From Solen grandis (Eukaryota; Mollusca; Bivalvia; Adapedonta; Solenidae): a stretch of DNA of 64,000 nucleotides. The notes beneath the pieces are model-generated. The model did no database searches, was not told the origin of the DNA, and was given only the letters and a program-made list of their open reading frames with translations. The stretch is from NCBI GenBank assembly GCA_021229015.1, contig CM037788.1, positions 41,024,049 through 41,088,048 of the forward strand, given 5' to 3'. Below are positions 12,101 to 20,634 of the stretch, piece after piece; positions within the stretch are counted from its first letter, which is position 1, and every line of letters begins with the position of its first letter. Made by a program: the position numbers and the translations under genes.

Positions 12101-15100
12101 ACACGTCAATTCACATGCGGTCTCTTTTTAAAGGGATCCACTTGTGTTCAAAATGATTACAGGGGGCCATAAGGTGAAGAAGGTGTATATATCCAAGTGC
12201 ACTGAAACGTTGTATCAAAATGATGTTATAAATAAAAATAAGAGGATAAAAACTAGCTCCAATTTGAAAATACAGAAACAAACATTGACAAGTATTTTTT
12301 AAGAAGTATTAAACATGTATATGTAAACGACATCATATTGGAAAATTAATTTGCAAATTGATTTAAACTAGTAAGAAATATGTGCATAAGCTGTTTTTAA
12401 TCTGCATACAACGTGCATAGATTGACAAACAATCAGCTTATATTTCATATATAATATTCTAATTTAGTCGTACATAAATCGCTTCATTCAGTTATCATTA
12501 ACAATAAATTACATTTAAAATCCATTTAGTCAGCTCAAATATGATGAATCTCTATCAGATGAAATGTTAATTGAATGCATATGTTTGCACCAAAAATATA
12601 GGATCATTAAGACTGGTTAAGAATGCAATACCGAATACATTAGAAGTATGATTCAACTTTGATTTTTAAATTGTCTATAAATATGTATGCATGTATATTC
12701 TGTTGTAAAATGTGCATGGTTCTTACGTTAAGGCTTTAACATATTCATACGCATACGCATTCATACGCATTCATACGCATCTCGGAATTGCCCTTTTTGT
12801 TACACAGTGTAAGTTAGTGAATGCGTGTATTGCAAACAGCCTTGCTTTATCTAAAAATGCATAAACGCAAATTATGTTTATCAAATTGTTAGAATTGCTG
12901 ATATCAGCGATTTTGTATAATATTGATATTGAATGTTCGCTAACCCGACCTTCTCTTTATTATACTGGAAATTGCGAAACGTCACGGCGTAGATAGATAG
13001 ACAGACGGATTTTGTATAGTATTGTTACTCGAGTCAACACTCAGGAAAAGGAAAAAAATTTTAAAAAAATTGATTACCGATCAAATGGACACCGGTCCTG
13101 CAAAATTTAAATTTTCAAAAATCTTACCTGTATATTCCGGTAAGCTTTCTCCGATCAACAATGGTAACCACTCATACATTATGATATTCTGAAATGAAAG
13201 TAAAAAAATCATTCATGTTCTTCATATGAGCTAGACGATATCTAAGAAACGAACACCTTTGGTAACAACCTCAAACATTTCTGATGCGCATGGATTGTGA
13301 AAGCACCCTTATTTTTAACTGTAATTCTCATATAGGACTGTGTGTCAATCAGAAATTTTTTAACTTTTTTTTTTTTACATTTTAGTCCAATTATATTTAT
13401 GCTCGCGGTGACATGCACTACGCAGCTTCCTTCTTTAACGACCGTCAATAAGAAATGTATGAAGTCACTAACACCCAGACCCTAACCGCTGTGGAGTCGA
13501 GCCCCGGTTCACGCGGATAGTTCAGCCATGAGTAAGCCACCCAGCTGGCTTCCGGTGGATTGGTGATTCTTCCCCCGCTTGTAATTAACTGTACAGCAAC
13601 GATTGTAATATCTAACTCAACCACAGCAACAATAACAACTGGTCTTCAAGCAGACGCATTCTTTCTTATATGAATTCAATCAAAGCACTGAGAGAACAAG
13701 GTTTTAATGTAATGAAGTCGCATTTCTTTTGTTTATTGAATCAGATTTAATAAACGATGATCAGCTTTTCGGGCGATGCCAATGAACCCAGCACTATAAA
13801 CCCGCTTTAACTTTACGTAACTTTGCGTAAAAAAAGAGTAGTACAATATTAATTAATTAATACACCATTTGTTTCAATATACAGTTAACAATTAGCAAAT
13901 TGCCATTCTTATCTTACTCACCCTATTTCTATTGCCTACAGATTTATATCAATCATGGAAGCCAATATAAAACAACAAACTTTCATAATTTCATTTAGTT
14001 AATTTCACATGAGGCTTCCCGGGTGGGGCTGGTCATATATCATATAATACGAAAAAATGCAAGAACATTTCCCTGCAAATGATGTTTAAAACAATATTTA
14101 ACGGATAACGGATAACTAGTTTAGATGATAACTTTGAATGAATGACTAAAGTGAGTGAGTGGGTGAGGGAGTGAGTGGGTGAGGGGTGAGGGAGTGAGTG
14201 GGTGAGGGAGTGAGGGAGTGAGTGGGTGAGGGAGTGAGGGAGTGAGTGGGTGAGGGAGTGAGTGGGTGAGGGAGTGAGGGAGTGAGTGGGTGAGGGAGTG
14301 AGTGGGTGAGGGAGTGAGGGAATGAGTGGGTGAGGGAGTGAGTGGGTGAGGGAGTGAGGGAGTGAGTGGGTGAGGGAGTGAGGGAGTGACATTGGACAAG
14401 TACATATTGTATGAATCAAACATGGAAATAAAAGAAAATGTGTGTAAACATAGAGATTATACGTGTTACACATGTCAATTTGTATGATAGATACTGTTTT
14501 GTTTTTTCCTATTCATGTTTTTATTGAAATTAACTGTTAGTAGAAAATTATCGTTTTTTTTTTATTTCCGGAACAGTAGACGTTAGGTTTGTATTTTCCC
14601 ACGTTACGATAATTATTGTGACCTCATTTCCGTTCAAAATTTATTGTTATCCTGATGAAGATGTTAGCTGAAACAAAAGTGATTATTGTACACGTTTTTT
14701 CGCTGATTTTCCCATATTAAATCAAAATGGTAAATTAATTAATTATATGAATTAAAAAAAACTGGTAAACAGCAAACCTAAAGCTAACCAAATATGGAAG
14801 AGGGGGTGAAACGCTTAAATGCAGTGAGAAATGCAGTGAGAAAATGACAGCTCAAGAAGATGAAACGTTTTTTTAATTAACATCTGCTGACTGCTGGTTT
14901 TTATTTTGGATGTGGTTAATGGAGCAAAATATACATCAAAGCAGCAGGTTACCTTATTCATAGAGGAGTGCGAAGCTCAGCAATATGAATGGCTTAATAA
15001 ATAAGTAGTTGAGCCATCGTGTACTATTAGGCTTAAAATTGGTTCCCTTTTTTTCTCAGATGAACTTGATTTATAAAATAAAACTGGAACACAGAATGAC

Positions 15101-15399
15101 ATTTCAAAATATATATTCATGGGTATGCTGAAAATGAAAGGAATGTAATGCATTTGCGTTTACCTCGGCATAATATATATTCAGATAATATTCTGATACG
15201 CTTTCGATCATGTGATGATGGTAACGATATCAACGAAACTTACTGAATGACTCGCCACAACCCTAATTATAATCTGAGTTTCAGGGTCACCTCAAATGCC
15301 CCCGTAAATTAATTTTAGTGGTTAACGCATCCACCTCAGGAACGGGTGGCTCTTTTTTGGTTCGTTCATTGGTCAAGACATACCAAAGATGTGATAAAT

Positions 15400-15456
<57 letters not shown>

Positions 15457-17761
15457 GTGGCCTTAGATACCCCACCCAGTCAATAGTCCAGGAAACTTCT
15501 TCATATGCCGAGAGCAGCAAACATATATTCATAAGGCGAAAGCTATTGCAATGAAGCTGCACTTAATTCTCCTGTGTAGGAAGAAAATCTCCAAAAGACA
15601 TAGGCTGTTTAGAAAGGTTTCAAATATGCAACCTGTACCATATGTGCTAAATTTGATGTATTAAGTATTGATGTATTAAGTTCACTGCAGTTCTATCCAT
15701 CCATCTATTAATTTTTCAATCAACATTGCCCAACTTGAGACAAAATCATATCTCAGAAAAAATCACATTGTAATTTAGTAACAATCCTCTAAAGCCAAAT
15801 TAATAAATTAACAGACAAACGCAGGGGAAAATGTGGATGGTATTACAGGTCTATTGTTTATAAGGACCCATTTAAAAAAAATACTTCACATACGATAACC
15901 TAATACGGGGATTAATATCTGGACATGAAAAAAAAAATTCTGCAAAGATTTGGCCTTTCTATTTCTCTAGCATAAAAATGTGTAATAACACAGATATTAA
16001 TCAAAATTACCTTCAATTTAGACTTTGGAACGCCGCTTCTTATGCCAATTTCTGCCGGCAGTTACATAAACTACAAACCCTGTTACTAGCGAACATTTTG
16101 GTATATAACATTGCTTGGTGCAATACTTGTGTCGGTTAATATTTTAAGACCCCGACTGTCACCCTACCAATTATGTATTTGTCGTTTTCTGTGTTGCTGT
16201 TTTTTATGGGGCGGTGTCTAAGAATAACATCAATGCAAAGATAAACAAGAACTATCATTGAAGATGATGAATATCCCCCAGATACCGCTATGTCACAGTT
16301 ACTGTGACCATGTCAAAGACAGTCTTGACAAAGTTGAAAAATAAAACCACACATTACAGGTGAGCTTACATTATTACAGACAAAAAATATTCCACAAATA
16401 TAGAAAGAAGGGAAATAACTCAATTCAAATTAAGCTGATCACGACATGCCAAAGATTGGTACAACTAGTGTTGGTACCTATAAATGCTGTGAAGTTAAAT
16501 CAAAATCTGACAAAAAAAAAAGAAATATAATATTGTGCAGTTAAATCAAAATCTGACCACAGGTAGCTAAGAAATAGCACGGACAAAACATATGTAAGAA
16601 ATTAACAAAGGGTTTTAACCCATTTAAAATCAAGCCGATTAAGACGTGCAAACTATATGTGCAACAGAACTTGGTACTTACTAGTCTTCAAAATCCAACC
16701 AAAGGTAGCTGAGAAATAGAGCGGACAATTCTCGTCTACAGACGGACCGACCGACGGACGTGACTCTAATATAGCCCCCATATAATTCGTATAAAAACAT
16801 AAAAAGCGCATACGTTATTTAAGATTGATTTTAGTGAATGGGTACAGCTGCTAGGAATGTAATAAAACCGTATCTGCAATCTAGCTCACATTAAATTTAT
16901 TATCAAATTATCATGACGTACAATTATTTTTGCAAAATTCAATCAACAACTAGTTTTTCATTTTGCCTCGTCAAGGAACAGAGTCACTCACCGTATACTA
17001 CAGTATATTTAAGTGATCTCACCGAAGTGGGCGTTTAGGAAAATATTTTTTTCCGTTCAATGTGATCTCAAATGCCGAGTTTTTTTGCCAGGAATCAAAC
17101 ACTTCACTGACATTTAAGAGTGCGACTAGAAAAAAGAATAATCTGCTTACGAGCTGATTTAACCACTTGTTACATGTACAAATATGTATGTCATTACCTG
17201 TAGAGAAGCGATGACTAAGCGCCGAGTCCGAGCAAACGTTTCCTCAAAACCGAGGTCCCTTTCGTTTTTCAATTTATCAGCTAAGGCATTATGCCATCGG
17301 AAGAACAGGATGCTTAAAGAGAGCAGAGCCGGGTTTTCGGGCGCATGTTTGTCCCCAACAGCTGGAAAATAAGATTACGTATCATCTGAAGCTTCAAGTC
17401 AAAATGCCCTCCAAACACACACGCGCTCGTAAAGGGGGAGAAAATGAGAGAGAGAGAGAGGATGGGGGCATTTTCAATACATTGTATTTAATTTAAAGAA
17501 TGAAAAGACATATGGATGTTTAGCAAGAGATACTGAAATAGCCCAATACTTACTCCAGAACTTGTATTGGTCATGAAACCTGTGCTCTACGGGGTCGGGG
17601 TTAGCCGCAAATGGAATACCAAAACTGTTAAAGGCAGGGAACTTGTACCAGCGGTCGCCAGTTGCAAGTTTTGGAGATCGGTCCTCTTGTAGGTACAGGG
17701 CTCGAACCAGGTTATTACCGTATACAAAACTCCCGTCTACATAGCTTGTAGCTTTGTTGAC
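35..17761 (-). CDS. DUOX: Dual oxidase (DUOX), peroxidase-homology domain, nine exons, partial at both ends
   Basis: Dual oxidases are membrane NADPH oxidases that release H2O2 outside the cell; their extracellular N-terminal domain is peroxidase-like. Nine minus-strand exons (17554-17761, 17198-17361, 13128-13188, 5152-5248, 4530-4605, 1767-1869, 979-1151, 651-847, 35-153) have GT/AG borders and phases that agree at every join, giving 1,198 coding bases (399 codons plus one base). The order of motifs follows the family: TSYVDGSFVYG, FFRWHNALADKL, MYEWLPLLIGE, LPEYTGYK, RLCNSYW, LLGMTSQLAE, KYFGPLHYSRHD, RGRDYGLPDYN, DVFVGGMMET, GPGPLF and RDGDRFWFENKKN. The last two are DUOX hallmarks rather than peroxidasin ones. 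The signal peptide and first ectodomain exons are missing on the right; the transmembrane, EF-hand and NADPH-oxidase parts would lie left of base 1. The position of the usual proximal heme histidine is not histidine (see 5152-5248). The LINE pair sits antisense in the third visible intron. Confidence 0.93.
154..650 (-). other. DUOX(-) intron
   Basis: AT-rich intron between the FWFEN exon and the leftmost exon. It has clear GT and AG ends. I see no repeat or other feature in it. Confidence 0.8.
651..847 (-). CDS. DUOX: DUOX(-) exon: DVFVGGMMET...RDGDRFWFEN
   Basis: 197 bases, donor AA|GTAAGT. It encodes EPFQLLAKLRDLYHDI, DVFVGGMMETTPSGPGPLFK and IRDGDRFWFENKKN, the strongest DUOX signature in the window. 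The 5' border is the least sure of the set. I chose the AG at 848-849 because it gives phase 0, as the previous exon needs. The AG used would follow GCAAAGTA, with a poor polypyrimidine tract; the AG four bases upstream would put a TAA in frame. Confidence 0.9.
979..1151 (-). CDS. DUOX: DUOX(-) exon: FGPLHYSRHD...RGRDYGLPDYN
   Basis: Acceptor CAATTTCAG, donor GAG|GTAAGT, 173 bases, phase 1 in and phase 0 out. It encodes KYFGPLHYSRHDFLSQTVMR, then GRDYGLPDYNTVRERLGLSR and ADWADINPWLNETQPE. The R-G-R-D-x-G-(L/I)-P-x-Y-N motif is the most conserved block of the peroxidase superfamily. It has Tyr where active enzymes usually have His (GRDHG). Confidence 0.95.
1152..1766 (-). other. DUOX(-) intron
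   Basis: Intron of 615 bases between the GMTSQ and FGPLHY exons. No repeat or open frame that I can support; the short frames here run antisense or through intron. Confidence 0.75.
1767..1869 (-). CDS. DUOX: DUOX(-) exon: LLGMTSQLAE segment
   Basis: Acceptor ACTACTTCTAG, donor A|GTACGA, 103 bases, phase 0 in and phase 1 out. The peptide DLLVRRENSVEETLLGMTSQ continues LAEADDAFFVEDLQ, matching the DUOX pattern V..LL.GM.SQ.AE..D....ED(L/V). The donor is weaker than the others (GTACGA), but its phase matches the next exon exactly. Confidence 0.88.
3080..3480. repeat. Dispersed repeat, copy 1
   Basis: Shares with 45600-45990 a series of blocks in the same order: CCAATGAAATG, ATTTCGTTCAAAATTTGAAA, a GACGTCATGTTTTG-like block, GCGTACGTGACA, CTGTAAATATGTTATCG, and ATCGCAGCGCTCTGCTTCG. 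The blocks are collinear with indels between them, so this is an old dispersed element. No terminal repeats are evident. Confidence 0.7.
3702..4155 (+). repeat. AGCTCACCTGAGC-type interspersed element, short copy
   Basis: Starts TTAGCTCACCTGAGCACTTG and ends CTCAGGTGAGCGTCCCTAGG followed by GGCCATCTTG. The inside has two diverged units with CAATCATCTTCAAACTTTA and TTATGCCCCTTTTAATATTA. It is the same family as 36890-38215, which has many more internal units. The ends are partly inverted copies of each other. Confidence 0.75.
4530..4605 (-). CDS. DUOX: DUOX(-) exon: RLCNSYW segment
   Basis: Acceptor GATATTGCAG, donor CAG|GTAATC, 76 bases, phase 2 in and phase 0 out. It encodes (R)TGTCESTFTGDYAGIRLCN, then SYWRSQ. 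The C...RLCNSYW block is typical of DUOX. A longer open frame over 4526-4840 uses another phase and is spurious; only this spliced frame continues the upstream exon without a stop. Confidence 0.9.
4606..5151 (-). other. DUOX(-) intron
   Basis: Intron of 546 bases. It holds a short (CA)n tract near 4957-4970 and otherwise nothing that I recognise. Confidence 0.75.
5152..5248 (-). CDS. DUOX: DUOX(-) exon: GYKSDIYPD..., proximal heme-ligand region
   Basis: Acceptor TATATTTCAG, donor AG|GTAATA, phase 1 in and phase 2 out, 97 bases. It encodes GYKSDIYPDVTSVFDAAAFK, then YILTLIPAGIHQ and the start of an Arg codon. Active heme peroxidases carry A-F-R-(F/Y)-G-H here, with His as the proximal heme ligand. 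This protein reads AAFKYILTLIP, so the Gly-His pair is Ile-Leu. Vertebrate DUOX proteins also lack this His, so the domain is probably structural. The 3' splice site lies only 24 bases from the LINE insertion that starts at 5273. Confidence 0.92.
5273..6048 (+). mobile_element. 5'-truncated REL-type LINE copy
   Basis: The last 776 bases of the same element as 6049-9837. It starts abruptly at ACGGGAAGCATGG, inside the CCHC zinc-knuckle region, and ends at ...TTTCACTCACTTA. Its bases match 9062-9837 almost perfectly; the one difference I found is CCGGTGG versus CCGATGG (near 5331). Its 3' end touches the 5' end of the full copy directly. It is inserted in a DUOX(-) intron, antisense to the host gene. 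5' truncation is usual for target-primed reverse transcription. Confidence 0.93.
5282..5914 (+). pseudogene. C-terminal fragment of LINE polyprotein (endonuclease domain)
   Basis: 210 codons, identical at protein level to the last 210 residues of the intact copy. It begins inside the CCHC knuckle, so the reverse transcriptase and the first knuckle cysteines are lost. The restriction-like endonuclease part is kept (RPDIVIW, VELTVPWE, YERKKAKYSDL). As a truncated fragment without a promoter it is not expected to be functional. Confidence 0.9.
6323..9703 (+). pseudogene. LINE polyprotein: zinc finger, reverse transcriptase, CCHC, endonuclease; one in-frame stop
   Basis: This would copy the element RNA into DNA at a nick it makes itself. 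One reading frame, open from 6191, runs to 9703 with a single TAA at 7139-7141. The N-terminal part has a zinc finger (CKCGKVCKN then GLRIHQARTAC), an acidic Gln-rich stretch and a very basic region (about 6890-7065). The part after the stop (844 residues from Met at 7169) has RT motif A (WLDLANAYGS, Asp at about residue 190), the catalytic block GFMDDLTV (about 289-296), a knuckle CHLCDKTGSMEHILSSC (626-642) and a PD-(D/E)xK-like nuclease: RPD at 729-731, VELTVP with Glu at 746, KKAKY. No in-frame AUG lies before the zinc finger (TTG at 6323); the first in-frame AUG comes well downstream near 6569. Apart from the stop the frame is intact, so the copy is young. Confidence 0.88.
7077..7149 (+). 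repeat. Short templated duplication that creates the LINE stop codon
   Basis: TATGCAACCCATACAGATTT (from 7077) recurs at 7128 as TATGCAACCCATAAGATTT, one C shorter. The second copy reads Cys-Asn-Pro-stop. Removing 24 bases would rejoin the flanking codons in frame, which suggests a locally templated insertion of eight codons. Confidence 0.7.
9838..10195 (-). other. DUOX(-) intron between LINE and minisatellite
   Basis: AT-rich. It contains a direct duplication of about 19 bases (TTTAGGTAAAGATTACACAT, near 9969-10010). No other feature seen. Confidence 0.65.
10196..11862 (+). repeat. 28-bp-class minisatellite (CATATGACCAGCCCCAC)
   Basis: About 1.65 kb of imperfect repeats with a unit close to GAAGCCTCATATGACC plus AGCCCCACACTG (28 bases, with length variants). 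Most units contain the NdeI-type palindrome CATATG and a C-rich half, so the strands differ strongly in G/C. The left end is more diverged (CCTGTAAACCTCATATGACC). It lies within a DUOX(-) intron. An open frame at 10461-10676 is only repeat. Confidence 0.9.
11863..13127 (-). other. DUOX(-) intron, AT-rich
   Basis: Low-complexity AT-rich sequence with four TCATACGCAT-like decamers near 12746-12780. I see no gene or element. Confidence 0.65.
13128..13188 (-). CDS. DUOX: DUOX(-) micro-exon: NIIMYEWLPLLIGE
   Basis: A 61-base exon between acceptor CATTTCAG and donor G|GTAAGA, phase 0 in and phase 1 out. It encodes NIIMYEWLPLLIGESLPEYT plus the first base of the next Gly. This is the (I/V)x(Y/F)E(W/Y)LPxLLG..LP.YxGY block shared by peroxidase-fold proteins and DUOX. 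It is flanked by introns of about 4.0 kb and 7.9 kb. Confidence 0.93.
13189..14147 (-). other. DUOX(-) intron with possible SINE scrap
   Basis: Around 13490-13570 a stretch with GGAGTCGAGCCCCGG and CCCAGCTGGCTTCC resembles a decayed tRNA-SINE. At 14009-14040 lies one isolated, inverted unit of the 10.2-11.9 kb minisatellite (GAGGCTTCCCGGGTGGGGCT). Otherwise nothing. Confidence 0.5.
14148..14390 (+). repeat. GAGTGAGTGGGTGAGG minisatellite
   Basis: About 240 bases of GAGTGAGTGGGTGAGG units alternating with a shorter GAGTGAGG unit, all multiples of four bases. The plus strand is purely G/A/T, with no C until the 3' edge. On the minus strand it gives Ser/His/Pro/Thr/Leu repeat frames in several phases, which I do not regard as genes. 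Confidence 0.93.
15402..15452. repeat. (TA)n microsatellite
   Basis: About 25 uninterrupted TA units in a DUOX(-) intron. Open frames across it on both strands are by-products of the repeat. Confidence 0.95.
16320..16800. repeat. Probable dispersed element with internal duplication
   Basis: TTAAATCAAAATCTGAC occurs at about 16494 and 16540, TAGCTAAGAAATAG recurs with variation near 16563 and 16708, and the stretch ends with ACGGACCGACCGACGG. This looks like an old interspersed repeat, but I cannot define its ends. Confidence 0.4.
17198..17361 (-). CDS. DUOX: DUOX(-) exon: ENPALL...FRWHN segment
   Basis: Acceptor ATTTTCCAG, donor CAG|GTAATG. It enters in phase 1 (completing a Thr codon) and ends in phase 0 after 54 further codons. 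The peptide includes ENPALLSLSILFFRWHN, ETFARTRRLVIASLQ. The F-R-W-H-N block is the DUOX version of the R-E-H-N helix of active peroxidases, keeping His and Asn but not Glu. The plus-strand reading frame over the same bases (17184-17372) is an antisense shadow. Confidence 0.93.
17554..17761 (-). CDS. DUOX: DUOX(-) exon: start of visible peroxidase-homology domain
   Basis: 69 codons plus one base. It starts after acceptor ...TTTATAG in phase 0 and ends at donor A|GTAAGT in phase 1. The peptide starts VNKATSYVDGSFVYGN, the conserved (I/V)N..TS..DGS..YG block of animal heme-peroxidase folds, and ends HRFHDQYKFW. The middle (WYKFPAFNSFGIPFAANPDP) matches the variable loop region of DUOX. At least one exon must precede it, encoding the segment between the FFG that ends DUOX(+) exon 3 and this VNK. 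I see no candidate between here and the assembly gap. Confidence 0.9.
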
Positions 17762-17809
17762 CTATAAACCATTTTCAAATTCAGCTAAAATATATTGTAA
17801 CATATATGA

Positions 17810-17955
17810 TACTGTAAAATCATTCATTTTCGTTAACTTAAATTTCGTTGATTATGTACCTAGGACTTTCATGGGTACATTTATTCGTGGATCTATGTTT
17901 TAGAAAACGTGAGGTCTATATAAGATACAAGTTATCGTGGGGATTAATACTCGTG
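17810..17955 (+). mobile_element. MITE (CATTTTCGTTGATTATGTACC family), left part of an interrupted copy
   Basis: Matches 59170-59370 through blocks TTTCGTTGATTATGTACCT, CATTTATTCGTGGATCTATG, GAAAACGTGAGGTCTATATA and CGTGGGGATTAATACTCGTG. It breaks at 17955 where the palindrome is inserted; the missing piece CTCGTGGATAAAACTC reappears at 19275 and runs into the gap. Confidence 0.8.
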
Positions 17956-19274
17956 AGTAGTCAAGGCCATGACTCTAGACCAGAATTTTTGAGGGAAAAA
18001 TCGGAATCGGTCAAGCGTGGAGGGTCTATATATACGCCACGCTGTATATACCTGTATTTCATTCGAGAAGCTATGACAATTGATACAAACGCTCGCAGGT
18101 AGGTATATTATAATTACTTCCATTTCTAATCATAAGGTCACGGAGATACATTAAAGGTATGCACGTCCGTGATAAGGTGTATTCATGATTATATAGATTT
18201 TAGTGTATCAGAAACAAAATATTTTTTGCATGTATATTTTGAAATGTATCTAGTGATTATGTGACGCATCTGGTTTAAAGTAAGACTTGTGTCTGATTAT
18301 CACTGTTTACTCGTAGAGATACAGCTGGGAAATAAAATGAAATTCAGTTTACTTGTACTTATATAGAACAACTTGCGCATGCGCAAAGAGTCTAAGACAT
18401 GTGATTGGTCAACTTTACCGGGGCACCACCTTTTGGAGCACCGGAGGTGCATGTTGGTGCACCGGGGCACCGGTGCTCCGGTGTACCAATATGTGATCCT
18501 TGCGCTCATAAATGCGTTTATCTAAATGATCTAAATGCATAAATGCGTATATAGACCCTCCACGCTTGACTGATTCCGATTTTTCCCTCAAAAGCTATGA
18601 CTCTAGACCAGAATTTTTGAGGGAAAAATCGGAATCAGTCAAGCGTGGAGGGTCTATATACGCATTTATGCATTTAGATCATTTAGATTTACGCATTTAT
18701 GATGGTGCACCAAGAGCGCAAGGATCGCATATTGGTACACCGGAGCACCGGTGCCCCGGTGCACCAACATGCACCTCCGGTGCTCCAAAAGGTGGTGCCC
18801 CGGTGCCCCGGTAAAGTTGACCAATCACATGTCTTAGACTATTTGCGCATGCGCAAGTTGTTCTATATAAGTACAAGTAAACTGAATTTCATTTTATTTC
18901 CCAGCTGTATCTCTACGAGTAAACAGTGATAATCAGACACAAGTCTTACTTTAAACCAGATGCGTCACATAATCACTAGATACATTTCAAAATATACATG
19001 CAAAAAATATTTTGTTTCTGATACACTAAAATCTATATAATCATGAATACACATTATCACGGACGTGCATACCTTTAATGTATCTCCGTGACCTTATGAT
19101 TAGAAATGGAAGTAGATTATAATATACCTACCTGCGAGCGTTTGTATCAATTGTCATAGCTTCTCGAATGAAATACAGGTATATACAGCGTGGCGTATAT
19201 ATAGACCCTCCACGCTTGACTGATTCCGATTTTTCCCTCAAAAATTCTGGTCTAGAGTCATAGCCTTGACTACT
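17956..19274. mobile_element. 1.3-kb near-perfect palindromic (foldback) element with 6-bp target duplication
   Basis: Begins AGTAGTCAAGGC and ends GCCTTGACTACT, flanked on both sides by CTCGTG (17950-17955 and 19275-19280). The left arm (about 17956-18594) is almost exactly the reverse complement of the right arm (about 18615-19274), with only scattered differences. Each arm also has its own terminal block (CTAGACCAGAATTTTTGAGG, GGTCAAGCGTGGAGGGTCTA). Each arm has a GC-rich hairpin (GCACCGGGGCACCGGTGCTC), an NRF-1-like palindrome TTGCGCATGCGCAA and, just outside it, a TATA-like CTATATAAG. Short frames here are not coding. Confidence 0.88.
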
Positions 19275-19300
19275 CTCGTGGATAAAACTCTCCACGAAAT

Positions 19301-19400
19301 NNNNNNNNNNNNNNNNNNNNNNNNNNNNNNNNNNNNNNNNNNNNNNNNNNNNNNNNNNNNNNNNNNNNNNNNNNNNNNNNNNNNNNNNNNNNNNNNNNNN
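19301..19400. other. Assembly gap (100 N)
   Basis: Exactly 100 Ns, the usual placeholder for a gap of unknown size. It lies 26 bases after the palindrome, which probably stopped the assembly. The missing DUOXA exons 2 onward and the missing first exons of DUOX(-) would be expected here if the contig order and orientation are right. Confidence 0.97.
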
Positions 19401-19401
19401 A

Positions 19402-19554
19402 CAATGGCTGAGAGACTGTCGGCAGGATTTACATGATAAAGTAGCTGTATGTTATTCTAATTCCAGCGTTTCAGCAGGGTTGAACTCGAAAGAAGCAAAG
19501 GACATATGGCGCCAAAAACTCCACACGTTTTCCTGCAAGATTAGTTACTATTAG
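19402..19554 (+). other. Partial open frame abutting the gap, unidentified
   Basis: 50 codons open from the first base after the gap to a TAG, with no start visible. The peptide (QWLRDCRQDLHDKVAVCYSN ... EAKDIWRQKLHTFSCK) looks more protein-like than the surrounding noise, with balanced composition and a Trp/Cys-rich pattern. I do not recognise it. It could be the end of a transposon ORF. Confidence 0.3.
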
Positions 19555-19734
19555 TAAGTCAGATGAACTCGCTCTATGTTTCATGATAACCCCGCCGGCA
19601 GTCTCTTAATACCTTGAGCGCTTTGATTTGTTTCATAATCATCCGGAGTAAGATTCCATTCATAAACTGCATACCTTAGGAAGTCATGACCTTACTTCAG
19701 TATTAGTGAACCTGATGTACATAATCGCATTGTA

Positions 19735-19870
19735 TTGATACGCTACCGAGCGCGGAGTGATACAGTGCAGTGAAAACGTCTGCGGTCGTGAGTCGAACCC
19801 TCAACCTCACGCTCCCTATGGCTAGGAGTGCGTATGCGATTGATTTTGTATTCTTAGATATGAGATATGT
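19735..19870 (-). repeat. tRNA-like SINE fragment
   Basis: On the minus strand, GGGTTCGACTC fits a Pol III B box and the bases around it look like a tRNA 3' half. No convincing A box or tail. Low-certainty call. Confidence 0.4.
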
Positions 19871-20454
19871 CACTCGACTAGATGACAAATCAAAGCCTCT
19901 AAATGTATCTGACTGAAGTATTTATCGTCAGCCCTCAGCACCGAAAAAATAATCAACTAACAAATAGTGTTGATGTGCTTAATATCGAGTGAGGACGCCC
20001 AATAAGGTTAATTGTTTGTCAGCGATATCGTCCCCTAATTTGTTTAATTTATTTATTTAAGCTTAAATAACCGTGTCCCGATCACCTTATGTATACACTG
20101 CTAAGATGTGCGGTTTGCAACCGCAGAATGTAAACAAACATATAATACTGAGACAAGTAATGGACCATCCGACCTACTGACACAGCTTTGGAGTTTTGCT
20201 TGATAGCCTGACTGGAGAGTAGGATCGAGTAACGTCAAAGCTTGGTCGAGATGGAATAATACCACCCCTTCCACATCTCTCCTCCTCTACCCCTACTCTC
20301 TCTTTCTCTATCTCTCTCTGTCTGTCTATTTCGCCCCCCCCCCCCCCTCATTCTCTCTCAAAACAAACTTAACGTTTCACCGACAGTATTTTTAGTCATT
20401 TGGAGACAGATAAAGTGCTGCCACACTGCACTTTCAAGCAAACAGTCACGTTAT

Positions 20455-20632
20455 TCTGACACCAGGCCTACTACTCCCGGAAATGCTATGTTTATATACT
20501 GAGCGCCAAGCTGGCAGCTACCTGTACCATTTTTAACGACTTTGGTATTTCGCGGTCGGGGATCGAATCCACGACCTCTCGCTCCCAAGTCGGACGCTCT
20601 AATCAACCAAATACCACGCCTGCTGCTGGCCC
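20455..20632 (-). mobile_element. tRNA(Pro)-like SINE, minus strand
   Basis: On the minus strand the head reads TATTTGGTTGATTAGAGCG (A box), CTTGGGA (anticodon loop with TGG), then GTGGATTCGATCC (B box) and CGCGAAATACCA. This is a complete tRNA-like head followed by a body of about 90 bases. It is a SINE rather than a real tRNA gene because the acceptor stem is imperfect and non-tRNA sequence follows. It abuts another SINE on the plus strand. Confidence 0.7.
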
Positions 20633-20634
20633 TG

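Noticed and set aside
14033..14473. Two overlapping minus-strand frames full of Leu-Thr-His-Ser-Pro
   Set aside because: Pure translation of the GAGTG minisatellite in different phases. No flanking coding sequence.
20455..20632. Possible genuine tRNA-Pro gene
   Set aside because: A and B boxes and a TGG loop are present, but acceptor-stem pairing looks imperfect and a SINE-type body follows directly, with another SINE abutting.
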